Shown here: positions 1-6,521 of the stretch, piece after piece
Layout of the letters: every line of letters starts with the position of its first letter
Numbering within the stretch: position 1 is the first letter of the stretch
Assembly (NCBI GenBank): GCA_040880465.1
Contig: JBBDIK010000015.1
Coordinates: 1 to 15,965 of the forward strand
Direction: 5' to 3'
Length of the DNA: 15,965 nt
Source of the DNA: JBBDIK01 sp040880465
Lineage (GTDB): Bacteria > Actinomycetota > UBA4738 > JBBDHU01
The notes under the pieces: generated by a model
Told to the model about the DNA's origin: nothing
What the model saw: the letters and a program-made list of their open reading frames with translations, nothing else
Database searches by the model: none
Made by a program: the position numbers and the translations under genes

Positions 1-63
1 TGCACGTCAAAGATCAGCCGGATACGCTTCGTCCAGCATCAGGCGGAACTTGACAGTCTCCAC

Positions 64-630
64 TCAGGTCGCGCGGAGGCGGCGCCACAGCGCGTGCGTA
101 GCACGTGCGGCGAGGGCTCCGAGGGTGGCGCCGAGCGTGTTGAGGAGCACATCGTCGATGCTGGCGCTCCGATTCGTGACGAACAGGAGTTGGAGGGCCT
201 CGACCGCGAGCGACAGTCCACCTCCGAAGGCGGCGACCTGCCAGATCCGGACCTTCGGCAACCGGAGCGTGAGGAAGAACGCCGCCGGAGCGAAGAGCAG
301 GACGTTCCCTGTGAGGAGCGAGAGGTTCGCCACGGCATCCCCTCCAGAACCCGCCAGATGCACGATCGTGTCGAGAGGGACGAGGTTGAGGGTCGATGGC
401 CGGACGACCGGGTTCTCCCCGGGGCGTAGCCCGACCAGCACGATCGCGAGGACCGACCAACTGGTGAGGAACTCGGTCTCCGTTAGGAGGAGCGCGTAGC
501 GATAGGGGTCGCCGGTCCGCCGCGCGCGTGGGATGGCGACGACCGCGGCCGCGAGTACGACGACCGGAAGGATCGCGAACAGGAAAGGCCCGGTGCCGCG
601 GAAGTTGGCGAGCAACTGCGGGATGTTCAC
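64..630 (-). CDS. VanZ-like family membrane protein
   Basis: The 188-residue product is hydrophobic, with about four to five predicted membrane segments (around residues 15-33, 55-68, 105-121, 130-150 and 160-176). The C-terminal half carries the VanZ-like signature: E144 and Q147 in a helix, then R154, the D159-D160 pair, N164 and G167, and an earlier N-x-LLF-x-P element near 109-114. VanZ-family proteins are small integral membrane proteins. One confers low-level teicoplanin resistance, but most have no known biochemical role, so no function is asserted. The start is GTG at 628-630, which overlaps the TGA stop of the upstream regulator in a GTGA, implying translational coupling and a two-gene transcript from the ndgR promoter. 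Family assignment is fairly secure; the reason for linkage to a leucine regulator is unknown. Confidence 0.85.
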   Translation of the reverse strand: MNIPQLLANFRGTGPFLFAILPVVVLAAAVVAIPRARRTGDPYRYALLLTETEFLTSWSVLAIVLVGLRPGENPVVRPSTLNLVPLDTIVHLAGSGGDAVANLSLLTGNVLLFAPAAFFLTLRLPKVRIWQVAAFGGGLSLAVEALQLLFVTNRSASIDDVLLNTLGATLGALAARATHALWRRLRAT

Positions 631-1415
631 GCGGGCTCGCCGACGCCGAGTGCCTGCTCGATCCGCCGCGCGGCGGATACAACGGCCGACGCGTAGTGTT
701 TCCCCGGCCGGCGACCGGTTCGCATCACGGGTCCCGACACGGACACAACGGCGGTGAGGGATCCGTGACCATCGAAGATCGGCGCGCTGACGGATGCAAC
801 GCCCGATTCCCGCTCCTCAGCGCTCTCGGACCAACCCTGCCGGCGCACGGCGGCGAGATGGCGGGCGATACCCTCCACATCCTCGACCATCATCCCGCCC
901 GCCCCGTGGAACCGCGGGTGGACGGCGCGAACCTCATGCTCGGGCATCCACGCGAGGAAGACTTTCCCCGCCGATCCCATCGCCAGCGGGAGCAGGGCGC
1001 CCATCGGGACGATCGTTCGGAGTTCCTCCGTGGATTCGACCGCATCGATGCAGAGCCGCTCCGACCCCCGGCGCACGTAGAGCTGGGAGGACTCACCGGT
1101 GAAGTCCCTGAGCTGGAGGAGCGCGGGACGGGCTGCTTCCCGGATCGTGTGTCCGCCACCTGCGAACGCGCCGAGGGCATGCAGCCGAGGCCCGAGACTC
1201 CATCGCCCGCCGTTCTTGATGAGGAGGCCGTGGGCCTCGAGGGCGGTCGCAAGCCGGTGGACGGTGGGCCGTGGCAGCTGGGTTGCTTCGACGAGTTCCG
1301 GGAGCGAGCGGGGCCTGAACCGGAGGGCATCCAGGATGACGACGGATCGGTCGATCACGCCGACACGGGTTCGCACTGGGGGGCCATCTGGAGGCTGGCT
1401 TGGTGATACACTCAT
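627..1415 (-). CDS. ndgR: IclR-family regulator of NdgR/LtbR/AreB type, divergent from leuCD
   Basis: A 262-residue DNA-binding regulator. An N-terminal winged helix-turn-helix lies at about residues 17-75, with the recognition helix around 48-58 (LPRPTVHRLATAL). It is followed by an IclR effector domain containing the TGESSQLY element, GSAGKVFLAW, GVASVSAP and VSVSGP motifs shared with Streptomyces NdgR and Corynebacterium LtbR. In those organisms this regulator sits divergently beside leuCD and binds the intergenic region (established knowledge), and the same arrangement is seen here. The frame is open upstream to a GTG at 1433. I chose ATG 1415 because a -10 box lies 8 nt upstream and the GTG start would fall inside the promoter. 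The effector is not readable from sequence; branched-chain amino acid control is inferred. Its stop overlaps the VanZ start by 4 nt. Confidence 0.9.
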   Translation of the reverse strand: MSVSPSQPPDGPPVRTRVGVIDRSVVILDALRFRPRSLPELVEATQLPRPTVHRLATALEAHGLLIKNGGRWSLGPRLHALGAFAGGGHTIREAARPALLQLRDFTGESSQLYVRRGSERLCIDAVESTEELRTIVPMGALLPLAMGSAGKVFLAWMPEHEVRAVHPRFHGAGGMMVEDVEGIARHLAAVRRQGWSESAEERESGVASVSAPIFDGHGSLTAVVSVSGPVMRTGRRPGKHYASAVVSAARRIEQALGVGEPA

Positions 1416-1430
1416 CTCACTATGTGATAC
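1414..1430. promoter_or_regulatory. Putative NdgR operator 1 (imperfect palindrome)
   Basis: ATCTCACTATGTGATAC is an inverted repeat around a TAT centre, imperfect because one arm reads ATCTCAC and the other GTGATAC. It shares the core TCTCACTATGTGA with operator 2, and the two cores start exactly 20 bp apart, about two helical turns on the same DNA face. It overlaps the ndgR -10 box and start codon. Assignment to NdgR rests on position and symmetry, not on a motif search. Confidence 0.7.
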
Positions 1431-1452
1431 CACGTCTCACTATGTGAGACAA
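1416..1452 (-). promoter_or_regulatory. ndgR promoter, probably leaderless, covered by operators
   Basis: On the minus strand a -35 TTGTCT (1447-1452) is separated by exactly 17 bp from a -10 TATCAC (1424-1429). The -10 is preceded by TGG, giving an extended -10 form. The ATG at 1415 follows after 8 nt with no Shine-Dalgarno sequence, so the transcript probably begins at or next to the start codon. Both palindromic sites described separately overlap this promoter: one covers the -10 and start, the other the -35 and spacer. That geometry predicts autorepression. No transcription start data are available. Confidence 0.6.
1434..1450. promoter_or_regulatory. Putative NdgR operator 2 (perfect 7-3-7 palindrome)
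   Basis: GTCTCACTATGTGAGAC has perfectly complementary 7-nt arms (GTCTCAC/GTGAGAC) around TAT. It lies in the ndgR -35/spacer region and about 94 bp upstream of the leuC start, so one regulator bound here could act on both divergent transcripts. Together with operator 1 it forms a phased tandem pair, as expected for a dimer-of-dimers IclR protein. Confidence 0.75.
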
Positions 1453-1525
1453 CCCTGTGGAGTCGCGTGCCTGGCGCCACGAGGGTGGAGGGTCCGAGAA
1501 CGAGGCTACCGGACGAGGCTTCTGA

Positions 1526-1535
1526 AGGAGGAGGG
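1526..1535 (+). promoter_or_regulatory. leuC ribosome-binding site
   Basis: A purine run AGGAGGAGGG lies 8-12 nt before GTG 1544 and about 20 nt before the in-frame ATG 1556. Spacing favours the GTG, and the resulting N-terminus MPQTMAEKVW matches the usual LeuC beginning. Confidence 0.7.
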
Positions 1536-1543
1536 CAGAAGGG

Positions 1544-2944
1544 GTGCCGCAGACGATGGCCGAGAAGGTCTGGGAACGCCACGTCGTTCACCGCGCCGAC
1601 GGTGAGCCCGACCTGCTCTACGTGGACCTGCATCTGGTCCATGAGGTGACCTCCCCGCAGGCCTTCGAAGGACTCCGCCTCGCAGGCCGTGCCGTACGCC
1701 GGCCCGACCTGACCGTGGCGACGATGGACCACAACGTACCGACCGCCGGCCTCGACCGGCCGCTGGAAGACCCGATCTCGGCCAAGCAGATGGAGGCGCT
1801 CTCCAAGAACTGCTCCGAGTTCGGCATCCGCCTGTACCCGATGGGGGACGCGGGCCAGGGCATCGTGCACGTCATCGGTCCGCAGATGGGGTTGACCCAG
1901 CCCGGCCTCATGATCGTCTGCGGCGACTCGCATACTTCGACGCACGGTGCGTTCGGCGCGCTCGCCATCGGGATCGGGACCAGCGAAGTCGAACACGTAC
2001 TCGCGACCCAAACGTTGCCGCAGGCCAAGCCGGGGACCATGGCCGTGACCGTCGATGGTGAGTTGCAGCCGGGTGTGACCGCCAAGGACATCATCCTGAG
2101 CGTCATCGCCGCCATCGGGACCGGCGGCGGCGTCGGGCACATCATCGAGTACCGCGGGTCGGCGATCCGCGCGCTCTCGATGGAGGGACGGATGACGGTC
2201 TGCAACATGTCGATCGAGGGCGGAGCACGCGCCGGCATGGTCGCGCCCGACGACACCACATTCTCTTACGTCGAAGGCCGCCCGCATGCGCCGAAAGGCG
2301 CCGACTGGGAATCGGCCCTGGCAGATTGGCGCTCGCTCCCGACCGACGACGACGCGACGTTCGACCGTGAGGTAACGATCGACGCGACTGCGCTCAAGCC
2401 CCACGTCTCGTGGGGGACGAACCCCGCACAGACCGTGACCATCGATGACCGGGTTCCGGATCCCTCGAGCTTCAGCGATCCGACGAAGCGCGAGGCGGCC
2501 GAGCGCGCGATCGCCTACATGGGCCTGGAGGCCGGAACGCCGATGCGCGACATCCGCCCGGACGTGATCTTCATCGGCTCGTGCACCAATAGCCGGATGG
2601 AGGACCTGCGCGCCGCCGCCGAAGTCGTGCGCGGACGGCAGGTCGACCCGCAGGTCCGGGCGATGGTCGTCCCCGGGTCGATGCTGGTGAAGCGCCAAGC
2701 CGAGGAGGAGGGGATCGACGAGATCTTCCGCAACGCCGGTTTCGAATGGCGCGAAGCCGGGTGTTCGATGTGCTTGGGCATGAATCCGGATCAGCTGCAG
2801 CCGCAACAGCGGAGCGCCAGCACGAGCAACCGCAACTTCGAGGGGCGTCAGGGCAAAGGTGGCCGGACCCATCTGGTTTCGCCCCAGGTCGCAGCGGCGA
2901 CCGCGGTCGCCGGCCACTTCACGACGCCCGCCGACCTGACCTGA
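1544..2944 (+). CDS. leuC: 3-isopropylmalate dehydratase large subunit
   Basis: LeuC binds the catalytic [4Fe-4S] cluster of isopropylmalate isomerase, which converts 2-isopropylmalate to 3-isopropylmalate in cytosolic leucine synthesis, as a complex with LeuD. The product is 466 residues, full length for the family. The three cluster ligands are visible at C347 (SCTNSRMEDLRAA) and C407/C410 (AGCSMCLGMNPDQL), exactly at classical LeuC numbering. Other hallmarks are the DHN at 62-64, CGDSHTSTHGAFG at 126-138 and the C-terminal STSNRNFEGRQG. The GTG start is chosen from the strong Shine-Dalgarno sequence and the family N-terminus. It is followed 26 nt later by leuD and faces ndgR, whose palindromic sites probably control it. 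Confidence 0.98.
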   Translation: MPQTMAEKVWERHVVHRADGEPDLLYVDLHLVHEVTSPQAFEGLRLAGRAVRRPDLTVATMDHNVPTAGLDRPLEDPISAKQMEALSKNCSEFGIRLYPMGDAGQGIVHVIGPQMGLTQPGLMIVCGDSHTSTHGAFGALAIGIGTSEVEHVLATQTLPQAKPGTMAVTVDGELQPGVTAKDIILSVIAAIGTGGGVGHIIEYRGSAIRALSMEGRMTVCNMSIEGGARAGMVAPDDTTFSYVEGRPHAPKGADWESALADWRSLPTDDDATFDREVTIDATALKPHVSWGTNPAQTVTIDDRVPDPSSFSDPTKREAAERAIAYMGLEAGTPMRDIRPDVIFIGSCTNSRMEDLRAAAEVVRGRQVDPQVRAMVVPGSMLVKRQAEEEGIDEIFRNAGFEWREAGCSMCLGMNPDQLQPQQRSASTSNRNFEGRQGKGGRTHLVSPQVAAATAVAGHFTTPADLT

Positions 2945-2970
2945 CCGCGCCGAAGGAGGAGCCGAACCAG

Positions 2971-3558
2971 ATGGAACCCATCACGCTGATCAGGGGCCGG
3001 GCCCTGCCCGTGGACCGCTCGGATGTCGACACCGACCAGATCATCCCCGCCGAGTACTTGAAGCGCATCGAACGGACTGGGTTCGGCCCGTTCCTGTTCG
3101 CCGAATGGCGCAAGGATCCGGACTTCGTCATCAACCGTCCGGAATACGAGGGAGCGAGCATCCTGATCGCGGGGGAGAATTTCGGATCCGGATCCAGCCG
3201 TGAGCATGCCCCGTGGGCGATCGAGGACGCGGGGTTCAAGGCCGTCATCGCCCCGAGTTTCGCCGACATCTTCCGCAACAACTGCACGAAGATCGGGCTC
3301 CTGCCGGTGGAACTCCCCGCGGAATCCGTGCGTGCGCTGATGGACGCCGTGCTCGACGACCCGTCGACCGAGATCGAGGTCGATCTCGCCGGCCGTACGG
3401 TGCGGGCGCCGGGGGTTGAGGAGGTTTTCGAGCTGGACGACTTCACCCACTGGCGGTTGCTCAAGGGGCTCGACGATATCGGGCTGACCCTCCAGAGTGC
3501 GGACGAGATCGACCGCTACGAGACAGCGCGGTCCGCGTGGCTTCCGACGACTGTCTGA
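2971..3558 (+). CDS. leuD: 3-isopropylmalate dehydratase small subunit
   Basis: LeuD is the swivelling beta/beta/alpha subunit that completes the isopropylmalate isomerase active site with LeuC. The 195-residue protein shows DTDQIIPAEYL (20-30), the substrate-recognition loop region after residue 33, the GENFGSGSSREHA core (68-80) and FADIFRNNCTKIGLLPV (97-113). The frame is open farther upstream inside leuC, but ATG 2971 is preceded by AAGGAGGA (2953-2960) at 10 nt and gives the normal family N-terminus. It is the second gene of a leuCD operon (26-nt gap). Only 14 nt separate its stop from the stop of the convergent pilin gene. Confidence 0.97.
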   Translation: MEPITLIRGRALPVDRSDVDTDQIIPAEYLKRIERTGFGPFLFAEWRKDPDFVINRPEYEGASILIAGENFGSGSSREHAPWAIEDAGFKAVIAPSFADIFRNNCTKIGLLPVELPAESVRALMDAVLDDPSTEIEVDLAGRTVRAPGVEEVFELDDFTHWRLLKGLDDIGLTLQSADEIDRYETARSAWLPTTV

Positions 3559-3566
3559 GCCGGGCC

Positions 3567-3594
3567 GGCGGCTTACCAGGAGCTAGGAGCCGCC
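3567..3594. terminator. Hairpin between convergent leuD and pilin genes
   Basis: GGCGGCT (3567-3573) and AGCCGCC (3588-3594) form a perfect 7-bp GC-rich stem with a 14-nt loop. It spans the pilin stop codon just after the leuD stop. There is no U-tract on either side, so a role as a bidirectional terminator or RNA 3' stabiliser is only inferred. Confidence 0.4.
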
Positions 3595-4046
3595 GCGCAG
3601 TCTGCGACCGTCGCGAAGGGGTCAGCAGCCGCGTCCAGCCCGCGGACTTGGCCGCCTGGGTCGCCTGCCATGCAGACGTACGCCCCGCTCGTACTCCGGG
3701 TGACCAGCAGGACGGTTCCATCGCTCACGTCTCGCACGCTGACCTGGTTCGTGATCGCTCCCGGTGGGGGGAGCGTGTTCGAGATGAGCGAATTCTCTAC
3801 ACCGGCAAGCACCCCCGGGCCATCGACTCCGACATAGCTTTCGTTGTCTGTGAAGTAGATGCGAGCCGCCGTGTACGCGGATCGCAGTCTGGATTCGGCC
3901 TCGCGATCGGCCGCTCGTTGTCGTGCGCCGAGGAACGTGGGGAGAGCGATGGCGATGAGGATACCGATGATAAGAACGACAACCATCAACTCGATGAGCG
4001 TGAAACCCCGCTCGTCCTCCCGGCGCTCATCTATGCGCCGGAGCAT
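3573..4046 (-). CDS. Type IV pilin-like protein (prepilin, class III signal)
   Basis: The 157-residue product has a short basic/acidic leader (MLRRIDERREDERG) ending in the prepilin peptidase site G|FTLIELMVV, with Glu at mature position 5, followed by a 20-residue hydrophobic alpha-1 segment and GARQRAADREAESRL. This is the N-terminal cleavage/methylation domain of type IV pilins and type II secretion pseudopilins. Two cysteines (YVCMAG and ATVADCAA) in the C-terminal part could form the disulfide-bounded loop typical of major pilins. The ATG at 4046 is chosen because GGGAGG lies 10 nt upstream and the leader length is normal; an in-frame ATG at 4079 lacks a properly spaced Shine-Dalgarno. 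No pilus assembly gene occurs in the window, so whether it forms a filament is unknown. Confidence 0.85.
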   Translation of the reverse strand: MLRRIDERREDERGFTLIELMVVVLIIGILIAIALPTFLGARQRAADREAESRLRSAYTAARIYFTDNESYVGVDGPGVLAGVENSLISNTLPPPGAITNQVSVRDVSDGTVLLVTRSTSGAYVCMAGDPGGQVRGLDAAADPFATVADCAAAPSSW

Positions 4047-4055
4047 GTGTGCCCT

Positions 4056-4077
4056 GCCTCCCTTCGCTACGGGAGCC
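4056..4077 (-). promoter_or_regulatory. Hairpin covering the pilin Shine-Dalgarno sequence
   Basis: On the pilin mRNA, CTCCC (plus-strand 4071-4075) can pair with GGGAG (4058-4062) across an 8-nt loop, with one further pair beyond a mismatch (4056 with 4077). The 3' arm is the Shine-Dalgarno sequence of the pilin gene, so the fold would limit ribosome access. This is a visible pairing only; its function is inferred. Confidence 0.35.
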
Positions 4078-4171
4078 ATCCCTTGAGGGCGTGGCGTCCT
4101 CTCCGTAGATTCGGCGGAAGACAGCGGAAACATGAGGGAAGCGGGGAGAATCCTTGGATCGGTCTCGCGGC

Positions 4172-4185
4172 CCGACCTAGGTCGG
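4172..4185. repeat. Perfect 14-bp palindrome between copy B and pilin
   Basis: CCGACCTAGGTCGG is fully self-complementary and lies 17 nt beyond the stop of dehydrogenase copy B, upstream of the pilin. On the minus strand flanking GGC and GCC can extend the stem past a 3-nt bulge. It could be a transcription terminator without a U-tract, or an operator for the pilin gene; the sequence does not decide. Confidence 0.45.
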
Positions 4186-4202
4186 ATGGCCGGGTTCTGT
4201 GC

Positions 4203-5295
4203 CTACACGGGCGCCAGCTGGTAGATCCCGTCGGGGTCGCTCACGAACAGGCTCCCGTCAGGGGCGACCTCGATCGAGATCAGTCCATCATCGTGGGTGT
4301 ACACGTTCTGCTGCTCCGCCACGGCCTTGCGGGCGGCATCGAGGCGGATGCGGCGGATCGATCCCGTGTTCCAGTCGGCCATGTAGAGCCGGTCGGCGCC
4401 GTTGGGGAGCCCGCATCCGTCGCAGAAGGCCACCCCGGTCGGGGCGATCGTCGGCGTGTACCAGCGCTTGGGAAGCACCGGGCTGGGGCCGTCCTGGTTC
4501 GTGTTCCGGGGGGCTTTGGGTGGTGGATCGCAGGTCTGGTGCCGTCCCCACCCCATGTTCCGTCCCTCGGGCACTCGGTTCAGTTCGTCATTGCACGCCG
4601 GTCCGTTCTCGCTCTCCCAGAGCACGCCGCTCACCGGATCGAAGTCGAACCCGTAGGAGTTTCCGGAGCCCGTAGGCGTAGATGAGGTTTCCGGGGAAGG
4701 GGTTGTCGCCGGGCACGGCGCCGTCGGGCGTCATCCGCAGCACTTTCCCGGCAGTGTTGGTGAGCCGCTGCGCGTGACCGGGAACACTCGTGTCCCCCTG
4801 GAGGGCGTAGAGCATCCCGTCTGCGCCGAACAGGATCCGTCCTCCCCGATGTCGGTGGCCGGCGTCGATGCCTCCATCCCAGATCACCTCCAGGCCGGTT
4901 CCGGTGCCGGCGGTGTCGGTGTACCGCAGGATCTGGTTGCGAGGTGCGCCCCCGATGTCGCGCGTGGCGTAGACGTACACCTGGGGAGTCGTGGGATACG
5001 CGGGGTGCAGCGCCAGGCCGAGGACACCGCCCCCTTGATCGAACCACAGCCCGGGAACCGTGACGAACAGGTCGTCGGTGGAGGCGTCCGCGGCGAGGAT
5101 CCGCACCTCCCCGGTCAGGCGTTCGGCGTAGAACACCCGCCCGTCCGGCGCGAACGTGAACGCGGCAGGGAACTCGAGCTCTTCCTTGAAGGGGATCAGA
5201 CCCGTCGCGGCACGGGCGGGGGGCGGGGGAAGTACGAGCAGCGCCCCGAGCAGGATGGGCGCGAGGACGGCGAGGCTGGTCCGGCGCTGTGTCAC
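4203..5295 (-). pseudogene. PQQ-dependent sugar dehydrogenase copy B, frameshifted
   Basis: This is a paralogue of the neighbouring intact dehydrogenase and a member of the glucose/sorbosone dehydrogenase beta-propeller family. The first part (GTG 5295) encodes a signal peptide (RRTSLAVLAPILLGALLVL...ARA) and the FPAAFTFAPDG, GHRHRGGRILFGADG, GKVLRM and PGDNPF motifs. The second part, in another frame, continues with VLWESENGP, CDGCGL and the C-terminal blade. One extra A in the AAA at 4660-4662 (TTT on the plus strand) breaks the frame. Removing it gives 1092 nt, 363 residues, matching copy A in register. The break falls inside the conserved Arg-Asn pair, so the truncated product should be inactive. 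The start overlaps the copy A stop in GTGA. A homopolymer sequencing error is the main alternative to a true pseudogene. Confidence 0.85.
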
Positions 5296-6413
5296 GTGCG
5301 GGTGAGCAGATAGATCCCGCTCGAGTCGCTGAAGTAGATGCGGCCGTCCGGGGCGGCCTCCATCGACAGGATGCCGTCGCCGTTGGCGTAGTAGCGGGCG
5401 TTGTTCCAACCGGTGACGCTGCCGTTCCGCGAGTTCGTCAGGGTCACGCGGCGGATGACGCCGGTGTTGTACTCCCCGAAGAACATGCGGCCCTCGGACT
5501 TGGCGCCCAGCCCACAGCCGTCGCAGAAGGTGACTCCGGTCGGCGCCACCGTCTGTACGCGATACATCTTGGGCATGAACCGGTTCGGGCCGTTCTGGTT
5601 GGTGTTCTGCGGGGCGTTCCCGCTGCACGTCTCAGCCGGCCCCCAGGCGTAGTTGCGGCCCTTGACGATGCGGTTGATCTCGTCGTTGCACTCCGGGCCG
5701 TTCTCGGATTCCCAGAGCTTGCCGGTCAGTGGATCGAACCCGAAGCCGAAGGAGTTCCGTATCCCGTAGGACCAGATGCGGCTGCCGTCGAACGGGTTGT
5801 CGCCCGGGATGCTTCCATCCTCGTTCATCCGGAGGATCTTCCCCGCGTCGTTGTTGAGGTTCTGTGCGTTCGCCGGACCGTGGGCCTCGCCGACAACCGC
5901 GTAGAGCTTTCCGTCGGGACCGAACGCGATGTGCCCGCCGTCGTGGTACTCGCCTGCGGCGGTATCCGATTCGAAGATGATCGTCATGTTCTCGCCGTTG
6001 CCGGCGTTGTCGGTGATTCGGACGATCTGGTTCTTGCGGCCGTTGTCGGTTCGGGTCACGTAGGCGTAGACGTACGGCGTCGCCGGATAGGCGGGGTGCA
6101 CGGCGAGCCCGAGTAACCCGTCCTCGCCGGCGTTGTAGATGTTCGGGACGGTGAAGAAGGCCGAATCGCTCTGGCCGGTCGAGGTCATCGTCCGGATCTG
6201 GCCGGTGTTCAGTTCGCCGTAGAAGATGGTGCTCCCGTCGGGCGTGAACGTGAAGGCCGCCGGGAAGTTCAGAGCCCCGCCGATCCGCTGGCGGGTCACG
6301 ACGGCGTTCGCCGGGGTCGCGGGGAGCAACGCGAGTGCCAGCACCAGGGCGATCGCGGCGGGGAGAAGCGTCCGGCGGGTCACGGTCATCGTCGAGGTCA
6401 TCGTTCTCACCAT
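5292..6413 (-). CDS. Secreted PQQ-dependent sugar (aldose) dehydrogenase, copy A
   Basis: A 373-residue beta-propeller enzyme of the soluble glucose/sorbosone dehydrogenase family, expected to oxidise sugars outside the membrane with PQQ as cofactor. A signal peptide is visible: TRRTLLPAA, a leucine/alanine core, and cleavage after ATPANA (residue 37). Family motifs in order are FPAAFTFTPDG (49-59), GLAVHPAYP (102-110), YHDGGHIAFGPDGKLY (156-171, candidate catalytic H157), GKILRMNEDGSIPGDNPF (191-208), YGIRN (216-220, candidate R219-N220), WESENGPECNDEIN (234-247) and CDGCGL (297-302). The start is uncertain among ATG 6413, 6401 (preceded by GGTGAG) and 6389; all keep the signal core. It is the first gene of a two-gene unit with copy B. 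No PQQ synthesis gene is in the window, and the substrate cannot be read from sequence. Confidence 0.9.
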   Translation of the reverse strand: MVRTMTSTMTVTRRTLLPAAIALVLALALLPATPANAVVTRQRIGGALNFPAAFTFTPDGSTIFYGELNTGQIRTMTSTGQSDSAFFTVPNIYNAGEDGLLGLAVHPAYPATPYVYAYVTRTDNGRKNQIVRITDNAGNGENMTIIFESDTAAGEYHDGGHIAFGPDGKLYAVVGEAHGPANAQNLNNDAGKILRMNEDGSIPGDNPFDGSRIWSYGIRNSFGFGFDPLTGKLWESENGPECNDEINRIVKGRNYAWGPAETCSGNAPQNTNQNGPNRFMPKMYRVQTVAPTGVTFCDGCGLGAKSEGRMFFGEYNTGVIRRVTLTNSRNGSVTGWNNARYYANGDGILSMEAAPDGRIYFSDSSGIYLLTRT

Positions 6414-6506
6414 CCCATATCGGCATCCGAACGTTGCCGCTGAGTGGCCCGTTCGGGTGGTTCGGAGGCGTGCCCGTGAACGCGCACGGCAGACTTCGGC
6501 CTGGGG

Positions 6507-6512
6507 TAACCT
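6507..6512 (+). promoter_or_regulatory. Candidate -10 box of the DUF3152 gene (leaderless)
   Basis: TAACCT ends 9 nt before ATG 6522, and no Shine-Dalgarno sequence precedes the start. This is the geometry of a leaderless actinobacterial transcript. No clear -35 is visible. Confidence 0.5.
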
Positions 6513-6521
6513 CGCCCGGGC

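Noticed and set aside
1..63. End of another gene at the left edge (short minus-strand frame ending in TGA near base 7)
   Set aside because: Only about 18 codons are visible, with no recognisable motif and no upstream start signal apart from a GTG at the VanZ end.
14..682. Long minus-strand open frame across the VanZ gene
   Set aside because: It is very rich in Arg, Pro and Gly with no recognisable motif and overlaps the VanZ-like gene entirely. It is a shadow frame of GC-rich DNA.
1416..1433. Longer ndgR start at GTG 1433
   Set aside because: It would lie inside the promoter and upstream of the predicted transcription start, and lacks a Shine-Dalgarno sequence. ATG 1415 fits better.
1457..1525. 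A 22-codon upstream ORF (GTG 1457) ending at the leuC ribosome-binding site, as a leucine attenuator peptide
   Set aside because: It contains no leucine codons and no alternative terminator/antiterminator pair was seen. Operator-based control explains the region better.
4047..4140. Possible c-di-GMP-I (GEMM) riboswitch upstream of the pilin gene
   Set aside because: Minus-strand GGACGCCACGCC and CCGTAGCG faintly resemble parts of the GEMM core, and pilin genes are common targets. However, the GCAAAGCC-type core, the GAAA tetraloop and the receptor arm could not be matched. A covariance-model search would decide.
4650..4670. Programmed +1 frameshift in dehydrogenase copy B
   Set aside because: No slippery codon followed by a slow or stop codon and no stimulatory element was seen. 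A plain one-base insertion or sequencing error is simpler, especially as copy A needs no shift.
3537..4685. A 382-codon plus-strand open frame opposite the pilin and dehydrogenase copy B
   Set aside because: It is antisense to two genes with clear family motifs and has low-complexity composition with no domain. It arises from GC-rich codon bias.
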